Assembly: GCA_052400665.1 (NCBI GenBank) | Contig: JBQTGK010000007.1 | Length of the DNA: 64,000 bases | Source: JBQTGK01 sp052400665 | GTDB lineage: Bacteria; Bacteroidota; Bacteroidia; Bacteroidales; Marinifilaceae | Reading direction: 5' to 3' (one strand) | In this document: positions 54,040-63,360 of the stretch, piece after piece | Layout of the letters: each line of letters opens with the position of its first letter | Numbering within the stretch: position 1 is the first letter of the stretch | Notes under the pieces: model-generated | Database searches by the model: none | Told to the model about the DNA's origin: nothing | Seen by the model: the letters and a program-made list of their open reading frames with translations, nothing else | Translations under genes and position numbers: made by a program

Positions 54040-56154
54040 GTGAAAAAGACATTCCTTTACGTACTTATTGCAGGTATTGGATTAACCGCTTGTAATAGTA
54101 ACAAAAATGAGCAAAAAAATGAGAATCCGTTTTTTGCGGAGTATAACACTCCATTTCAGACACCTCCATTCGACAAAATAGAGTTTAAACATTACGAGCC
54201 TGCCTTTATGAAAGGTATGGAAGAAGGACGTGCCGAAATAGAAGCAATTGCAAATAGTAAAGAAACTCCTACATTCGAAAACACAATTGTTGCTTTCGAA
54301 AAAGCAGGTAAGTTGCTTGATAAAGTAAGCAATGTATTCGGAAATATTAGCGGTACTGAGAAAAATGATGAAATTTCAGCTCTTCAGAAAAAATTATCAC
54401 CACTTCTTTCAAAATATGGTGCTGATATCAGTTTAAACGAAAATTTATTTAAAAGAATTAAAACTGTTTATGATCAAAAAGATCAATTAGACCTTTCTGT
54501 TGAAGAACAAACAATGTTGGAAAAAATCTATCAGGGATTCGTTCGTGGTGGTGCTAACCTTCCTGCTGACAAGAAAGATCAGTTGCGTAAAATTGATGAA
54601 GAACTTTCGGCATTAACTCTTCAGTTTGGAGATAATGTATTGAAAGAAACCAATAGTTTCCAATTGGTTATCGACAACGAAAAAGATCTTGCAGGCTTAC
54701 CAGAAGGTGTTAAAGCAACTGCTGCCGAAACAGCAAAAGATGCTGGCATGGAAGGCAAATGGTTGTTTACTACTCAAAAGCCTAGCATGCTTCCTTTCTT
54801 ACAATATGCTGATAATCGCGACTTGCGTAAGCAATTGTATATGGGATATGTAAACCGAGGAAACAACAACAATAAATTTGATAATAAAGAGGTTGCTAAA
54901 AAAATTGTAAACCTTCGTATCAAACGTGCTCAACTTTTCGGGTACAAAAACCATGCAGAATATATTTTGGAAAAAAACATGGCAAAAACTCCTGAAAAGG
55001 CGTTTGAACTATTAAACAAACTTTGGAAAGCTGCACTTCCTAACGCTAAAAAAGAAGTGAAGGAAATGCAAAAAATCATCGACAAAGAAGGTGGAAAATT
55101 CAAGCTAGCTTCTTGGGACTGGTGGTACTATGCCGACAAAGTAAAGAAAGCAAAATACAACTTAGACGAAGAAGAATTAAAGCCATATTTCGAAATTAGC
55201 AATGTTCGTAAAGGTGCTTTTGAACTGGCTCACAGATTATATGGAATCAATTTTATTCCTCGTAATGATATCGCTAAATTCAACCCTGAAAATCAGGTAT
55301 TCGAATTACAGGAAGCCGATGGAACACACATTGGTATTTTCTATGTTGATTATCACCCACGTGCTTCTAAAAATGGCGGAGCATGGATGAGTTCATTCCG
55401 CAAACAATCAGGATTTGGAACTGATCATCCAGTGAGTCCTGTTATTATGAACATTTGTAATTTCACCAAGCCCGTTGGCGATACTCCTGCCTTGTTAACG
55501 CCTGATGAAGTTGAAACTTTATTCCACGAATTTGGTCACGCTTTACACGGATTCCTATCTAAGTGTGAGTACAACTACTTGTCGGGAACTTCTGTTTCTC
55601 GCGACTTTGTTGAGCTTCCTTCTCAGATAATGGAAAACTGGTGTTTTGAGCCTGAAATGTTGGCTATTTACGCTAAACATTACAAAACTGGCGAAGTAAT
55701 CCCTACCGAATTGGTTAAGAAAATTCAGAATGCTGGTAAATTCAATCAGGGATTTGCAACTATTGAATATCTTGCTGCTTCAATGCTAGATATGAAATAT
55801 CATACATTAACAAAAGAGCTTACTGAAGATGTAATGACATTTGAGAAGAACTATTTAGAAGGATTAGGACTAATTCCTGAAATCTATTCAAGATATCGTT
55901 CAACTTACTTTAAGCACATTTTTGCTGGTGGATATTCTGCAGGATATTATGCTTACATTTGGGCTGGGGTTCTAGATTCTGATGCTTTCCAGGCATTTAA
56001 AGAAACCAGTTTATTCGATAAAGCTACTGCAAAAGCTTTCCGCGATAATGTATTAGCAAAAGGTGGTACCGAAGATCCAATGGTATTGTACAAACGCTTT
56101 AGAGGTGCAGAACCAAGTATCGATCCTTTATTAATTAAGCGTGGATTAAAATAA
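54040..56154 (+). CDS. M3-family peptidyl-dipeptidase (Dcp-like) lipoprotein
   Basis: This encodes 704 residues from the GTG at 54040, which gives a lipoprotein signal ('VKKTFLYVLIAGIGLTAC'). The frame opens at a TTG (53995), but that lies within promoter-like sequence. The catalytic domain has the zinc motif 'LFHEFGHALHGFLS' near residue 494 and the preceding 'FRKQSGFGTDHPVSPVIMN'. M3 dipeptidyl carboxypeptidases release C-terminal dipeptides from short peptides. The lipid anchor places it in the envelope, where it would process imported peptides. Single gene with a strong terminator. Confidence 0.92.
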   Translation: MKKTFLYVLIAGIGLTACNSNKNEQKNENPFFAEYNTPFQTPPFDKIEFKHYEPAFMKGMEEGRAEIEAIANSKETPTFENTIVAFEKAGKLLDKVSNVFGNISGTEKNDEISALQKKLSPLLSKYGADISLNENLFKRIKTVYDQKDQLDLSVEEQTMLEKIYQGFVRGGANLPADKKDQLRKIDEELSALTLQFGDNVLKETNSFQLVIDNEKDLAGLPEGVKATAAETAKDAGMEGKWLFTTQKPSMLPFLQYADNRDLRKQLYMGYVNRGNNNNKFDNKEVAKKIVNLRIKRAQLFGYKNHAEYILEKNMAKTPEKAFELLNKLWKAALPNAKKEVKEMQKIIDKEGGKFKLASWDWWYYADKVKKAKYNLDEEELKPYFEISNVRKGAFELAHRLYGINFIPRNDIAKFNPENQVFELQEADGTHIGIFYVDYHPRASKNGGAWMSSFRKQSGFGTDHPVSPVIMNICNFTKPVGDTPALLTPDEVETLFHEFGHALHGFLSKCEYNYLSGTSVSRDFVELPSQIMENWCFEPEMLAIYAKHYKTGEVIPTELVKKIQNAGKFNQGFATIEYLAASMLDMKYHTLTKELTEDVMTFEKNYLEGLGLIPEIYSRYRSTYFKHIFAGGYSAGYYAYIWAGVLDSDAFQAFKETSLFDKATAKAFRDNVLAKGGTEDPMVLYKRFRGAEPSIDPLLIKRGLK

Positions 56155-56203
56155 ACTACAAATAGCTTATAGCATTTGCTATTAAACTATTTGCAAAATA
56201 TAT

Positions 56204-56238
56204 AAAGCCGATCTGATTTTCTTCAGATCGGCTTTTTT
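56204..56238 (+). terminator. Terminator of the M3 peptidase gene
   Basis: A perfect 13-bp stem (56204-56216 with 56223-56235) is followed by T residues. The convergent TetR gene ends 60 bp away. Confidence 0.92.
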
Positions 56239-56298
56239 GCAATGCAGCAAGATATACTCCCCTATACGCAAAGTAAATAAGAGTCTGAAAATTCTTAA

Positions 56299-56886
56299 TT
56301 ATTCTTCATGCTCAGCTTTCGATACATACATATTCAGAACTTTTTGCTGCATAGCATCTATTGGATATCCCTCTGGCTGCAACACATAATTAATGGCAAT
56401 ACCATCGAGCATTGAAATTAAAAATCCAGTTTCCATTTCAGGATCTGTAGCACCAATCTGACTAAAATATTCATTTAAAACATCAAATTTCATGCTTACA
56501 ATTTCATCCAATTCCTCTTTATACAATGGAACCACGCCAGGCTGTAAACGCAAAGCATAAAATAATTTAAAAAACTTCAGATTTTTTTCGATAGACTCTA
56601 AATAATCATTTATAAAAAATAGCAACTCCACTTCCTGAAGTTCACCATCATCGTTTGGATCTAGTCCGTCAAAAAGAATATGAACTGCCTCTTCGACAAT
56701 CGTATGAAGTAAATTTTCTTTGGTTTTAAAATATGAATACAACTCCTTTTCCGAGGTATTACTAGCTATCGCGACATCTGCTCCAGTAGCTGAAAAATAC
56801 CCCACTTTCACAAAAACATCCAAAGCAGCACCCAGAATTTCCTTGCTTTTATTATCTTCTTCAACCAATTTTTTCGTAGCAGCCAT
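56299..56886 (-). CDS. TetR-family transcriptional regulator
   Basis: This encodes 195 residues. N-terminal HTH: 'ILGAALDVFVKVGYFSATGADVAIASNTSEKELYSYF', split over residues ~17-53, followed by 'KTKENLLHTIVEEA'. The C-terminal ~140 residues are the helical ligand and dimer domain ('LLFFINDYLESIEKNLKFFKL'). Ligand and targets are unknown. It stands alone, so it may regulate itself or a distant efflux gene. Confidence 0.88.
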   Translation of the reverse strand: MAATKKLVEEDNKSKEILGAALDVFVKVGYFSATGADVAIASNTSEKELYSYFKTKENLLHTIVEEAVHILFDGLDPNDDGELQEVELLFFINDYLESIEKNLKFFKLFYALRLQPGVVPLYKEELDEIVSMKFDVLNEYFSQIGATDPEMETGFLISMLDGIAINYVLQPEGYPIDAMQQKVLNMYVSKAEHEE

Positions 56887-56985
56887 AACAAAATAAATTA
56901 AGTTTAAGTATCTGTTTTGATCTAAGTTACAACAGAAAAGCCTTCTCTTCCAAAAAAAACAATAAGAAATATTGTATAATTAAAG

Positions 56986-57010
56986 AAGGGACACATTAGA
57001 TGCGTCCCTT
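56986..57010 (-). terminator. Terminator downstream of a candidate 48-residue small gene
   Basis: AAGGGACACAT (56986-56996) pairs with ATGCGTCCCTT (57000-57010) with one mismatch and a 3-nt loop. On the minus strand it continues CTTTAATT. It lies 14 bp after the stop of the small open frame at 57025-57171. Confidence 0.65.
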
Positions 57011-57024
57011 AACTTATTAACTAT

Positions 57025-57171
57025 TTAAATCTGAAATTTTAGCGATTTTACTTTATTTTCGGCAAGATTTTGCCATTCGTAATATACAGCAGGATAAAAT
57101 TTTACATTAAAAATCCCTAAAGATTTCCAAAAAAATCTCTTTTCGAAACAATGCCATCTACTTCTCAGCAT
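57025..57171 (-). CDS. Candidate small protein, 48 residues
   Basis: The ATG frame begins 'MLRSRWHCFEKRFFWKSLG' and ends 'NLAENKVKSLKFQI'. It is basic and aromatic-rich with no membrane segment. The stop is 14 bp from a good terminator hairpin in the same orientation, and the frame lies 70 bp downstream of the TauE/SafE gene. That suggests the last cistron of the sulfur-transport operon or an independent small gene. No family recognised. Confidence 0.4.
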   Translation of the reverse strand: MLRSRWHCFEKRFFWKSLGIFNVKFYPAVYYEWQNLAENKVKSLKFQI

Positions 57172-57241
57172 ACTACTCTTTAATTGTTAGCCATTTACAT
57201 TCTATTGGCCAACTACTTTTTCACCATGCTATTATTAAATT

Positions 57242-57961
57242 TTAATTGATTAATAGAATGATACACGAAATAAAAGTAAGTATAATATTTACTGTTCTAA
57301 AGCTATTTATCGAAATTGATCTATTCAGATATTTACCTAGAATAGTGCCACTTAGTAATATGGGTGAAAATAATAATGAGAGTTTAAAAACCTGATTTGT
57401 AAGCAATCCTATTTGGAAATAACCGATAATAGCTACGCTTGCAGTAACAATACTAAACCAGGCAAATATTTCACGGAACTTATCATTACTAAACCGAGCT
57501 TTATTAAGAAAAAGTGCCAATGGAGGCCCACTAATTGATATTACTCCAGTTATTAAACCAATAATAGCACCTACAACAGGATAAGTTAACAATCGCAAAC
57601 TTGTTTTCTCAGACTTATTATTTAGTAAAGACAATATTGTTAAGATAATAAAAACAAAGCCCGAAATATGAATTAAATATGCAGTATTAACATATTTCAA
57701 TATTATTACCCCAAAAATTGTAAATATACCTCCCGATATTATTAAATAACTTGATGGCCTATCAATAAGTTTCCTGTCTTTTTTCTGTAAAATTATAAAC
57801 AGCGATGCAACTAAATTACAAATCATTAAAACTGGTATTATTTCTTTTGCATCGTACCAGGTTAAAAGAATGGGTAAGGATAATAATGCAAATCCAAATC
57901 CTGTTACCCCTTTAATTAAACTAGAAAAAACAATTGTAAATATGATGTATAAGTTAGGCAT
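57242..57961 (-). CDS. TSUP-family anion transporter (TauE/SafE)
   Basis: This encodes 239 residues with about eight membrane helices. The family's internal duplication is visible: 'SSLIKGVTGFGFALLSLP' early and 'ITGVISISGPPLALFL' in the second half. Both are the Gly-rich helix starts of TauE/SafE proteins, which export sulfite, sulfoacetate or other organosulfur anions. It starts 3 bp after the YeiH-family gene, so the two are translationally close and probably share substrates. Confidence 0.85.
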   Translation of the reverse strand: MPNLYIIFTIVFSSLIKGVTGFGFALLSLPILLTWYDAKEIIPVLMICNLVASLFIILQKKDRKLIDRPSSYLIISGGIFTIFGVIILKYVNTAYLIHISGFVFIILTILSLLNNKSEKTSLRLLTYPVVGAIIGLITGVISISGPPLALFLNKARFSNDKFREIFAWFSIVTASVAIIGYFQIGLLTNQVFKLSLLFSPILLSGTILGKYLNRSISINSFRTVNIILTFISCIILLIN

Positions 57962-57964
57962 AGC

Positions 57965-58915
57965 TTATCGAGTTAAAAGAAATAATGAACCTACAGAAAT
58001 TACTGCCCATAAGACAAAACCCAAAGCAAAACTTCTGATACCAGATTTTTTAATTTGATCGACTGATATATTTGAACCAATCAGAAAAAGAGCAACCACC
58101 ATTCCACGCTTACCCAGAAAACTGAAGTGAGAATAGCTTACCTGCAAACTTGGAAACATATTCGCAAATACTATAGCGAACACAAAAAACAGAATAAACC
58201 AGGGAAATTTAATCTTCTTCTTTTCTTCGCCTTTATTTAAAAATGCAATTACTAAGGATAAAGGAATAATCCATAGGGCACGAATTAATTTAACCGTTGT
58301 GGCAACTTGTAAGGCTTTTTCGCCATAAATTGCTCCGGCGCCAACCACCGAACTGGTATCGTGAATTGCAATAGCTGCCCAGTTTCCAAATGTTTCCTGA
58401 CTTAATCCTAATTTATGACCAACAAAGGGAAATAGGAACAATGCAACTGCATTTAATACAAAAACAACAACCAAAGCAAATGAGTTTTGATAATTTTTGC
58501 TGTTCAATATCGGTGCAACTGCTGCAATGGCACTTCCTCCACAAATAGCAGTACCGGTTGCAATTAAAAGTGCTATGTTCTTCTCTACTTTTAAAAATTT
58601 ACCCAATAAAATACCAGTAGTCATTACAAAAGTAACAGAAACCACAGTCTCGAGAAAACCACTTTTTGAAGCACTTAACACATCACTAAGGTTCATTCCG
58701 AAACCCAATAAAACAATAGATAATTGTAATATATTCGAAGTGTACTTATGAATATCCTTATGCTTAATACCTATAAGAGAAAGCAATAAACCTATAAACA
58801 AAGCAATTGCCGGAGAAATAAACGGCAAAAAACAAAAACATATTATTAATAAATAGAGCCGATTAATGTACACAGACTCCCCTTTTACTCTCTTAATAAT
58901 TTTATCTCTTTCCAT
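57965..58915 (-). CDS. YeiH/UPF0324-family putative sulfate exporter
   Basis: This encodes 316 residues with about ten membrane helices. Family motifs include 'LSIVLLGFGMNLSDVL', 'TGTAICGGSAIAAVAPIL', 'GNWAAIAIHDTSSVVGAGA' and a late 'GKRGMVVALFLIGSNIS'. YeiH-type proteins are thought to export sulfur oxyanions or related small acids. It sits between a LysR regulator and a TauE/SafE gene. E. coli has the same LysR (YeiE)/YeiH pairing, linked to sulfite. Confidence 0.87.
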   Translation of the reverse strand: MERDKIIKRVKGESVYINRLYLLIICFCFLPFISPAIALFIGLLLSLIGIKHKDIHKYTSNILQLSIVLLGFGMNLSDVLSASKSGFLETVVSVTFVMTTGILLGKFLKVEKNIALLIATGTAICGGSAIAAVAPILNSKNYQNSFALVVVFVLNAVALFLFPFVGHKLGLSQETFGNWAAIAIHDTSSVVGAGAIYGEKALQVATTVKLIRALWIIPLSLVIAFLNKGEEKKKIKFPWFILFFVFAIVFANMFPSLQVSYSHFSFLGKRGMVVALFLIGSNISVDQIKKSGIRSFALGFVLWAVISVGSLFLLTR

Positions 58916-58982
58916 ACTTTTTTTTTATAAAAGTATAATTTGGATATAACTATATCAAATAGTAAATTTTTATAAGGTATAA

Positions 58983-59870
58983 CTAAAAGTTATATTGAAA
59001 TAGGAAATTTTCAAACAATTCAATTTGCCGACTTTTATGCCCCATTTTGTTTGCAATACGAAACTTTCTGGGAATACTAAAGCCTTTTACTTTTATTTCT
59101 ACAAGACTTTTTGAGTATAATTCTGTTTTTACAGCCTGTTTCGATACAATTGCCAAACCATCAAAAGCAAGAAGAAAGTTTTTTATAGACTCGGTACTTC
59201 CTAAGTGAATTGGGACATTTAAATTTTCAAAATTCAAATTTTGCTTTAAAAAAGCTTCTTTAATTACTTCCAATGTGCCTGAACCTTTTTCACGCAAAAC
59301 AATAGGAATTTGAAGTAAATCTATTTTGCTAATGTTCTTTCGTTTAGAGTAAACACTATTTTTTCCACTCACAACAATTAATTCATCATCTAAAAAATTT
59401 TTATATTGAATTCCTGCCTGAGAAGCTTGATTCTCTACCATAGCCATATCAATTTTACTATCTAATAAAAGGCGTTCCATATCAAACGAATTACCATTTA
59501 CAAGGTGAATATTAAGCTTTGGATAGCGCTTATAAAAAGAAGCTATTGTTTTAGGAATAAGATATTGCGATATTGTTGAACTAGCTCCTATTATAAAATC
59601 TCCTGAAATATTATTGTTTAGTTGGCCAATTTCAAATTCAAGTTCCCGATATTGTTGTTCTATTTGCTTATACTTATTGTATACAACTTTCCCTTTATGA
59701 GTAAGGTAAATTTTATTCCCTTTTCTTTCAAATAAGTTCGAATTATACTTAATTTCTAATTCCTTAATGTGTTTTGTTACCGCAGGCTGACTTATGTTTA
59801 AATTATCAGCAGCCTTTGAAAAACTAAGATTTTCGGCTACAGCAATAAATACAATATCTCTATAATCCAT
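58983..59870 (-). CDS. LysR-family regulator, YeiE/CysB-like
   Basis: This encodes 295 residues. N-terminal winged HTH ('ENLSFSKAADNLNISQPAVT') and coiled linker precede a substrate-binding domain ('GDFIIGASSTISQYLIPKTI', 'ELIVVSGKNS', 'GSGTLEVIKEAF'). It lies 67 bp upstream of the YeiH gene on the same strand. By analogy with YeiE, a sulfite- or sulfonate-responsive control of the two exporters is likely. Confidence 0.87.
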   Translation of the reverse strand: MDYRDIVFIAVAENLSFSKAADNLNISQPAVTKHIKELEIKYNSNLFERKGNKIYLTHKGKVVYNKYKQIEQQYRELEFEIGQLNNNISGDFIIGASSTISQYLIPKTIASFYKRYPKLNIHLVNGNSFDMERLLLDSKIDMAMVENQASQAGIQYKNFLDDELIVVSGKNSVYSKRKNISKIDLLQIPIVLREKGSGTLEVIKEAFLKQNLNFENLNVPIHLGSTESIKNFLLAFDGLAIVSKQAVKTELYSKSLVEIKVKGFSIPRKFRIANKMGHKSRQIELFENFLFQYNF

Positions 59871-60064
59871 TTATAAAAAGTATTTGTTACCTATTTTTCA
59901 CTTGTTACTCACAATTAACAACCCGACACTCAACACTTAATTTAATAGATAGTAATTAAATCAAGTTCTTTACCATCTGTAGTATTTAAAAATTCTGATG
60001 TACCAAAACGAAAGTAAAATTAGCTAAACAATTCAATAAAAAAACTCCCAAACTCCTCACAAAA

Positions 60065-61702
60065 TTAATCGTTTCCTTTGTTAAAAAACCAATCAAATTT
60101 TGCAATATTATTACTTTTCTTAGAAGATGAAGTGGCATACATTCCAATATAAACACCGTTAAACTTTTGTGCCACATCATCCGAAAGCAATGTATAATCC
60201 TGGATATCGCCTATGGCTTTTAAATTTTTCTGACTATCGCCATACAAAAACTGCACTTTAATACCATCAACTTTTACGCCCAATATTACCACTTCCTTTT
60301 TATAGGGTACACTAGCCACAATTTCAGGTTCGAACTCTCCTTTATTATCTTTTTGAAACGATTTAATTAAGATAAGCTCATTCTTACTTTTTAATAGCTG
60401 ATAATTATTACCGTGTCTGCGATAAATAACAAGTCCTGCTTTTTCGTTTTCTTTATTTGTAGAAAACATAAGCTTTGTATTTACCTGATAATTCGGGAAA
60501 CGAGTTCGTTGTCCAATAAAAGAAGGATTTACTAATTCTGTTATCATTTCGGGACGCAGTTGTATTTCAAGTTGTCCCTTATTTAAATTATACCATTTGG
60601 TTTTTGGACTACGTAAAAAATTCCATTCCAGTGCCAGTTTGTTAGAATCAAATTCGTCCAGATCCTTAATTTTTGCAAGCGGACTCCATGGTAAATCGGG
60701 TCTTTCTTGCTCATACTGTAACAAACCAAGCCCAGGATTAAATATTGGAGTTAGCCCACTCTCTTGTTTTGTCATTATAACTTTAGCCAAAAAAGTTTCA
60801 CGGGCAAGCGTAACATAATTATCAATTTGTCTTTTCGCCAACATTACACTCCACCACTCTCCATTTTGCGTTTGCACTAAATCGGCATGTCCGGTTTGAC
60901 CAATAGAATAGGTTTTACCCAAGTGGCGATGTGTTAAAACCGGATTGGCATGATTAGGAATATATGGACCCCATAAACTCTTACTATTAAACACTGTAAC
61001 CGAATGATATTCGCCAGTTCCCCCCTCGCCAATTAATAGTAGATATTCTCCATCAATCTTAAAAAGGTGTGGTCCTTCTGCCCAACGCGCATTAGAAGCA
61101 TGTCCGTAAGTTAATTGTTTCTTTTCGCCAAGTAAAATTCCCTTATCGGGATCAATTTCCTGCATCCAAATTCCATTTTTGCCAGGCCATTCCTTACCCG
61201 AACCATCAATAACACCGGCTCCGGTATAATAACAACGATCATCATCATCCCAAAAAAGTGAAGGATCAATTCCTGGTGCATTTGCAATCCATTTTGGCTG
61301 ACTCCAGGGACCCGATGCATCTTTTGCAGTAATAATAAAATTACCTTTTTGTCCTACCATAGTACTTATAATATAAAAAGTACCTTTATGATAACGAATA
61401 GTAGGAGCAAAAATACCATTAGAATTTCTCAATCCATCTTCATAAACTATTTGGTCGGTTCTATTTAGTCCATAAGCAATTTTTTCCCAGTTAACCAAAT
61501 CTTTACTTTTATGAATAGGTAATCCCGGATACCATTCAAAGCTGGAATTTACCATATAATAAGTATCTCCAACACGACAAATAGATGGATCGGGATAAAA
61601 ACCTGACAAAATAGGATTCTTGAAATTTTTCGGGATATCCTGCCCATAAACACAAGTACAAATTGCCATATTAATAAAAAGTAAAAAAGTTTTTATGTGC
61701 AT
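60065..61702 (-). CDS. Glycoside hydrolase family 43 protein (xylosidase/arabinofuranosidase type), secreted
   Basis: This encodes 545 residues. Signal peptide 'MHIKTFLLFINMAICTCVYG' is followed by a five-bladed GH43 propeller. The three catalytic acids are visible: Asp38 in 'FYPDPSI', Asp146 in 'GIDPSLF' and Glu209 in 'WAEGPHLF'. Residues ~345-545 form a C-terminal beta-sandwich ('LALEWNFLRSP', 'GLVIYRRHGNNYQLL') typical of beta-xylosidase-like GH43 members. It probably removes xylose or arabinose side groups from plant or algal polysaccharides. No SusCD pair or other CAZyme gene is adjacent. Confidence 0.92.
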   Translation of the reverse strand: MHIKTFLLFINMAICTCVYGQDIPKNFKNPILSGFYPDPSICRVGDTYYMVNSSFEWYPGLPIHKSKDLVNWEKIAYGLNRTDQIVYEDGLRNSNGIFAPTIRYHKGTFYIISTMVGQKGNFIITAKDASGPWSQPKWIANAPGIDPSLFWDDDDRCYYTGAGVIDGSGKEWPGKNGIWMQEIDPDKGILLGEKKQLTYGHASNARWAEGPHLFKIDGEYLLLIGEGGTGEYHSVTVFNSKSLWGPYIPNHANPVLTHRHLGKTYSIGQTGHADLVQTQNGEWWSVMLAKRQIDNYVTLARETFLAKVIMTKQESGLTPIFNPGLGLLQYEQERPDLPWSPLAKIKDLDEFDSNKLALEWNFLRSPKTKWYNLNKGQLEIQLRPEMITELVNPSFIGQRTRFPNYQVNTKLMFSTNKENEKAGLVIYRRHGNNYQLLKSKNELILIKSFQKDNKGEFEPEIVASVPYKKEVVILGVKVDGIKVQFLYGDSQKNLKAIGDIQDYTLLSDDVAQKFNGVYIGMYATSSSKKSNNIAKFDWFFNKGND

Positions 61703-61782
61703 TATTTTTCTATATTAAAAAATTACTAATCAAAATATAAGCTATTCAATTTCCTATTCAAAAATCTATAAGTTCAAACATA

Positions 61783-61838
61783 CCCAAATAGTCCGAGTTT
61801 ATGCAAACCAAAGGCTAGTGCGAGCGTTTCGTCCGTAC
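61783..61838 (+). repeat. REP copy, left arm of the RAYT element
   Basis: CCCAAATAGTCCGAG..., ending GTGCGAGCGTTTCG-TCCGTAC, is the inverted imperfect partner of 62530-62580. It includes a near-palindromic GCGAGCG/CGTCCG stem. Confidence 0.7.
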
Positions 61839-61859
61839 TCTATGAACACAGGCTGAGGT

Positions 61860-62313
61860 TCACAATAATTCTACTTCCAACTGTCCTTTTTCCCCTGCAT
61901 AATTCTTAGCACTACTGTATTTCCAATGATGTGCTTCCTCAATAAAACCAGCTTCCACTGAATTATTATGAATAGAATTTAGTTTTTCGCTTATTACTTT
62001 ATTACTCCACAACTCTATGGGATGATTATTTTGCTGCCAAAATTGCCTATTTTTTCACATTGCTATTCATTTTACCAGCACGTTGCATCATCCAAAGCAT
62101 CCATTTTTTTCTGCTTTCCTGAGGGTTTTCCTCAATCATTTTTTGAATTTTCTTCGAATAATATACCTTAAATTCTTTAAGCAATTTACCAGGATCTGAA
62201 TTCCCATCATTAAAAATTAAATGAAGATGACTAGGCATTATGCAGTAAGCAAAAAAACACATGCCTTTGTTTTTGCAACAATACTCTAAACTGTCAGTAA
62301 CGATTGAAAAATA
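61860..62313 (-). pseudogene. Frameshifted REP-associated tyrosine transposase (RAYT)
   Basis: In one frame 62047-62313 reads 'FSIVTDSLEYCCKNKG', then 'CIMPSHLHLIF' with the Y1-transposase His-x-His metal motif, then 'LLKEFKVYYSKKI'. An A-run near 62050 shifts the frame, after which 'QFWQQNNHPIELWS', 'LNSIHNNSVEAGFIEEA' and 'HHWKYSSAKNYAG' continue to a stop at 61860. These are the C-terminal motifs of RAYT (Y1/IS200-like) proteins that move REP sequences. The N-terminal ~35 residues are missing. It is flanked by inverted REPs. Confidence 0.85.
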
Positions 62314-62473
62314 TTATTCTCGTACAAATATATCAATCTAATATACCCTTGCAAAACTTACAAAGTACAAACCTTCTTTATTGTGGAATTTGTATTTTCT
62401 ACTCAAACCTTATTCAAAGATAAATTACAACTTAATTTAAATAATATTTTATAATTATTTGCAATAATATACC

Positions 62474-62496
62474 CCTACTCACATTTTACTGTAAGT
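62474..62496. repeat. Exact 23-bp duplicate of 796-818
   Basis: It begins CCTACTCACATTTTACTG and is identical at both places. It lies inside the RAYT element between the gene and the right REP. Confidence 0.7.
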
Positions 62497-62529
62497 GAGA
62501 TCTGTTAATATTATTTTCTTTAAAAATAG

Positions 62530-62580
62530 ATACGAGCGAAACGCTCGCACCAGCAGTTTGTGCTCACTCGGACTATTGGG
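62530..62580 (-). repeat. REP copy, right arm of the RAYT element
   Basis: Contains TACGAGCGAAACGCTCGCAC followed by a GCAGTTTGTG...CGGACTATTGGG segment. Its reverse complement matches 61783-61838 over ~50 bp, so the RAYT gene is bracketed by an inverted REP pair. The region 62581-63088 shows no supported gene. Confidence 0.7.
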
Positions 62581-63088
62581 ATAGTTTATGAGTAAAACAG
62601 CTGAAACAATAACCAATCAGGGGATTAGTCATTTCGCTATTTTAATAAGCATATTTGGCTCGTTTAGCTTCCTTTTAAGAACTTAATAATTTAAAACTCA
62701 CATCATCATCAGCTAAAAAATGAAGCCTTGAAAATCTGTCAATTAACAAGTTTTTAAGGCTCTTATCATATGATTAGAAATTTTAATCAGTTGTGCAACG
62801 GTTACTTTTATTAGCGATTTATATATAATCTTATATTTAATGGTGTTACCTTTTTACTTGGATTCTATTTTAGATTATGTCATCAGGCAATTGTGCTAAT
62901 TTGCAATGCCATTTTTTATATTTGTTACTAGTAATATCAAACCTATTACTAATTATGAGTACATTTTTATATTTTTCCATATAATTAATTTCAGTATAAT
63001 TCACTTAAGGGTACGCTGTCAGATTTTGTGTGAGATAAAGCCCTGTTTTATTGTCCATCGTGAACGATATTACTATGATAAAACTTAG

Positions 63089-63217
63089 TCATCAAACTAC
63101 AAAACCCGCATTGAATTTGAACTGCCATTACAGATTGGGCACAAAAGAATCTATCCTGTCAAGTTAGTAGAAAGCCTGATACTAAAAACTTTTTTTAGGT
63201 TTGCAAATTGCCGTTAA
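63089..63217 (+). pseudogene. Possible transposase remnant
   Basis: A 42-codon stretch without a start reads 'NYKTRIEFELPLQIGHKRI' then 'YPVKLVESLIL'. It looks like a beta-hairpin segment of a DDE transposase, but I cannot name the family. It sits next to an IS element. Confidence 0.2.
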
Positions 63218-63360
63218 AGGCTAAATTGAGTTGGTTACAAGCTTTTTGGTAAGCCTGTAGGTTGGATAGTGCGGACTTACCAATATGATTATAGTCAGGT
63301 TTTGTCAAATAGCTTCTTGCAATTACTCCTATATTTTCGAATAGTAGTAGTATCCCATAA

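Noticed and set aside
62906..63088. 60-residue hydrophobic open frame
   Set aside because: It is AT-driven, has no family or promoter, and lies between mobile-element remnants.
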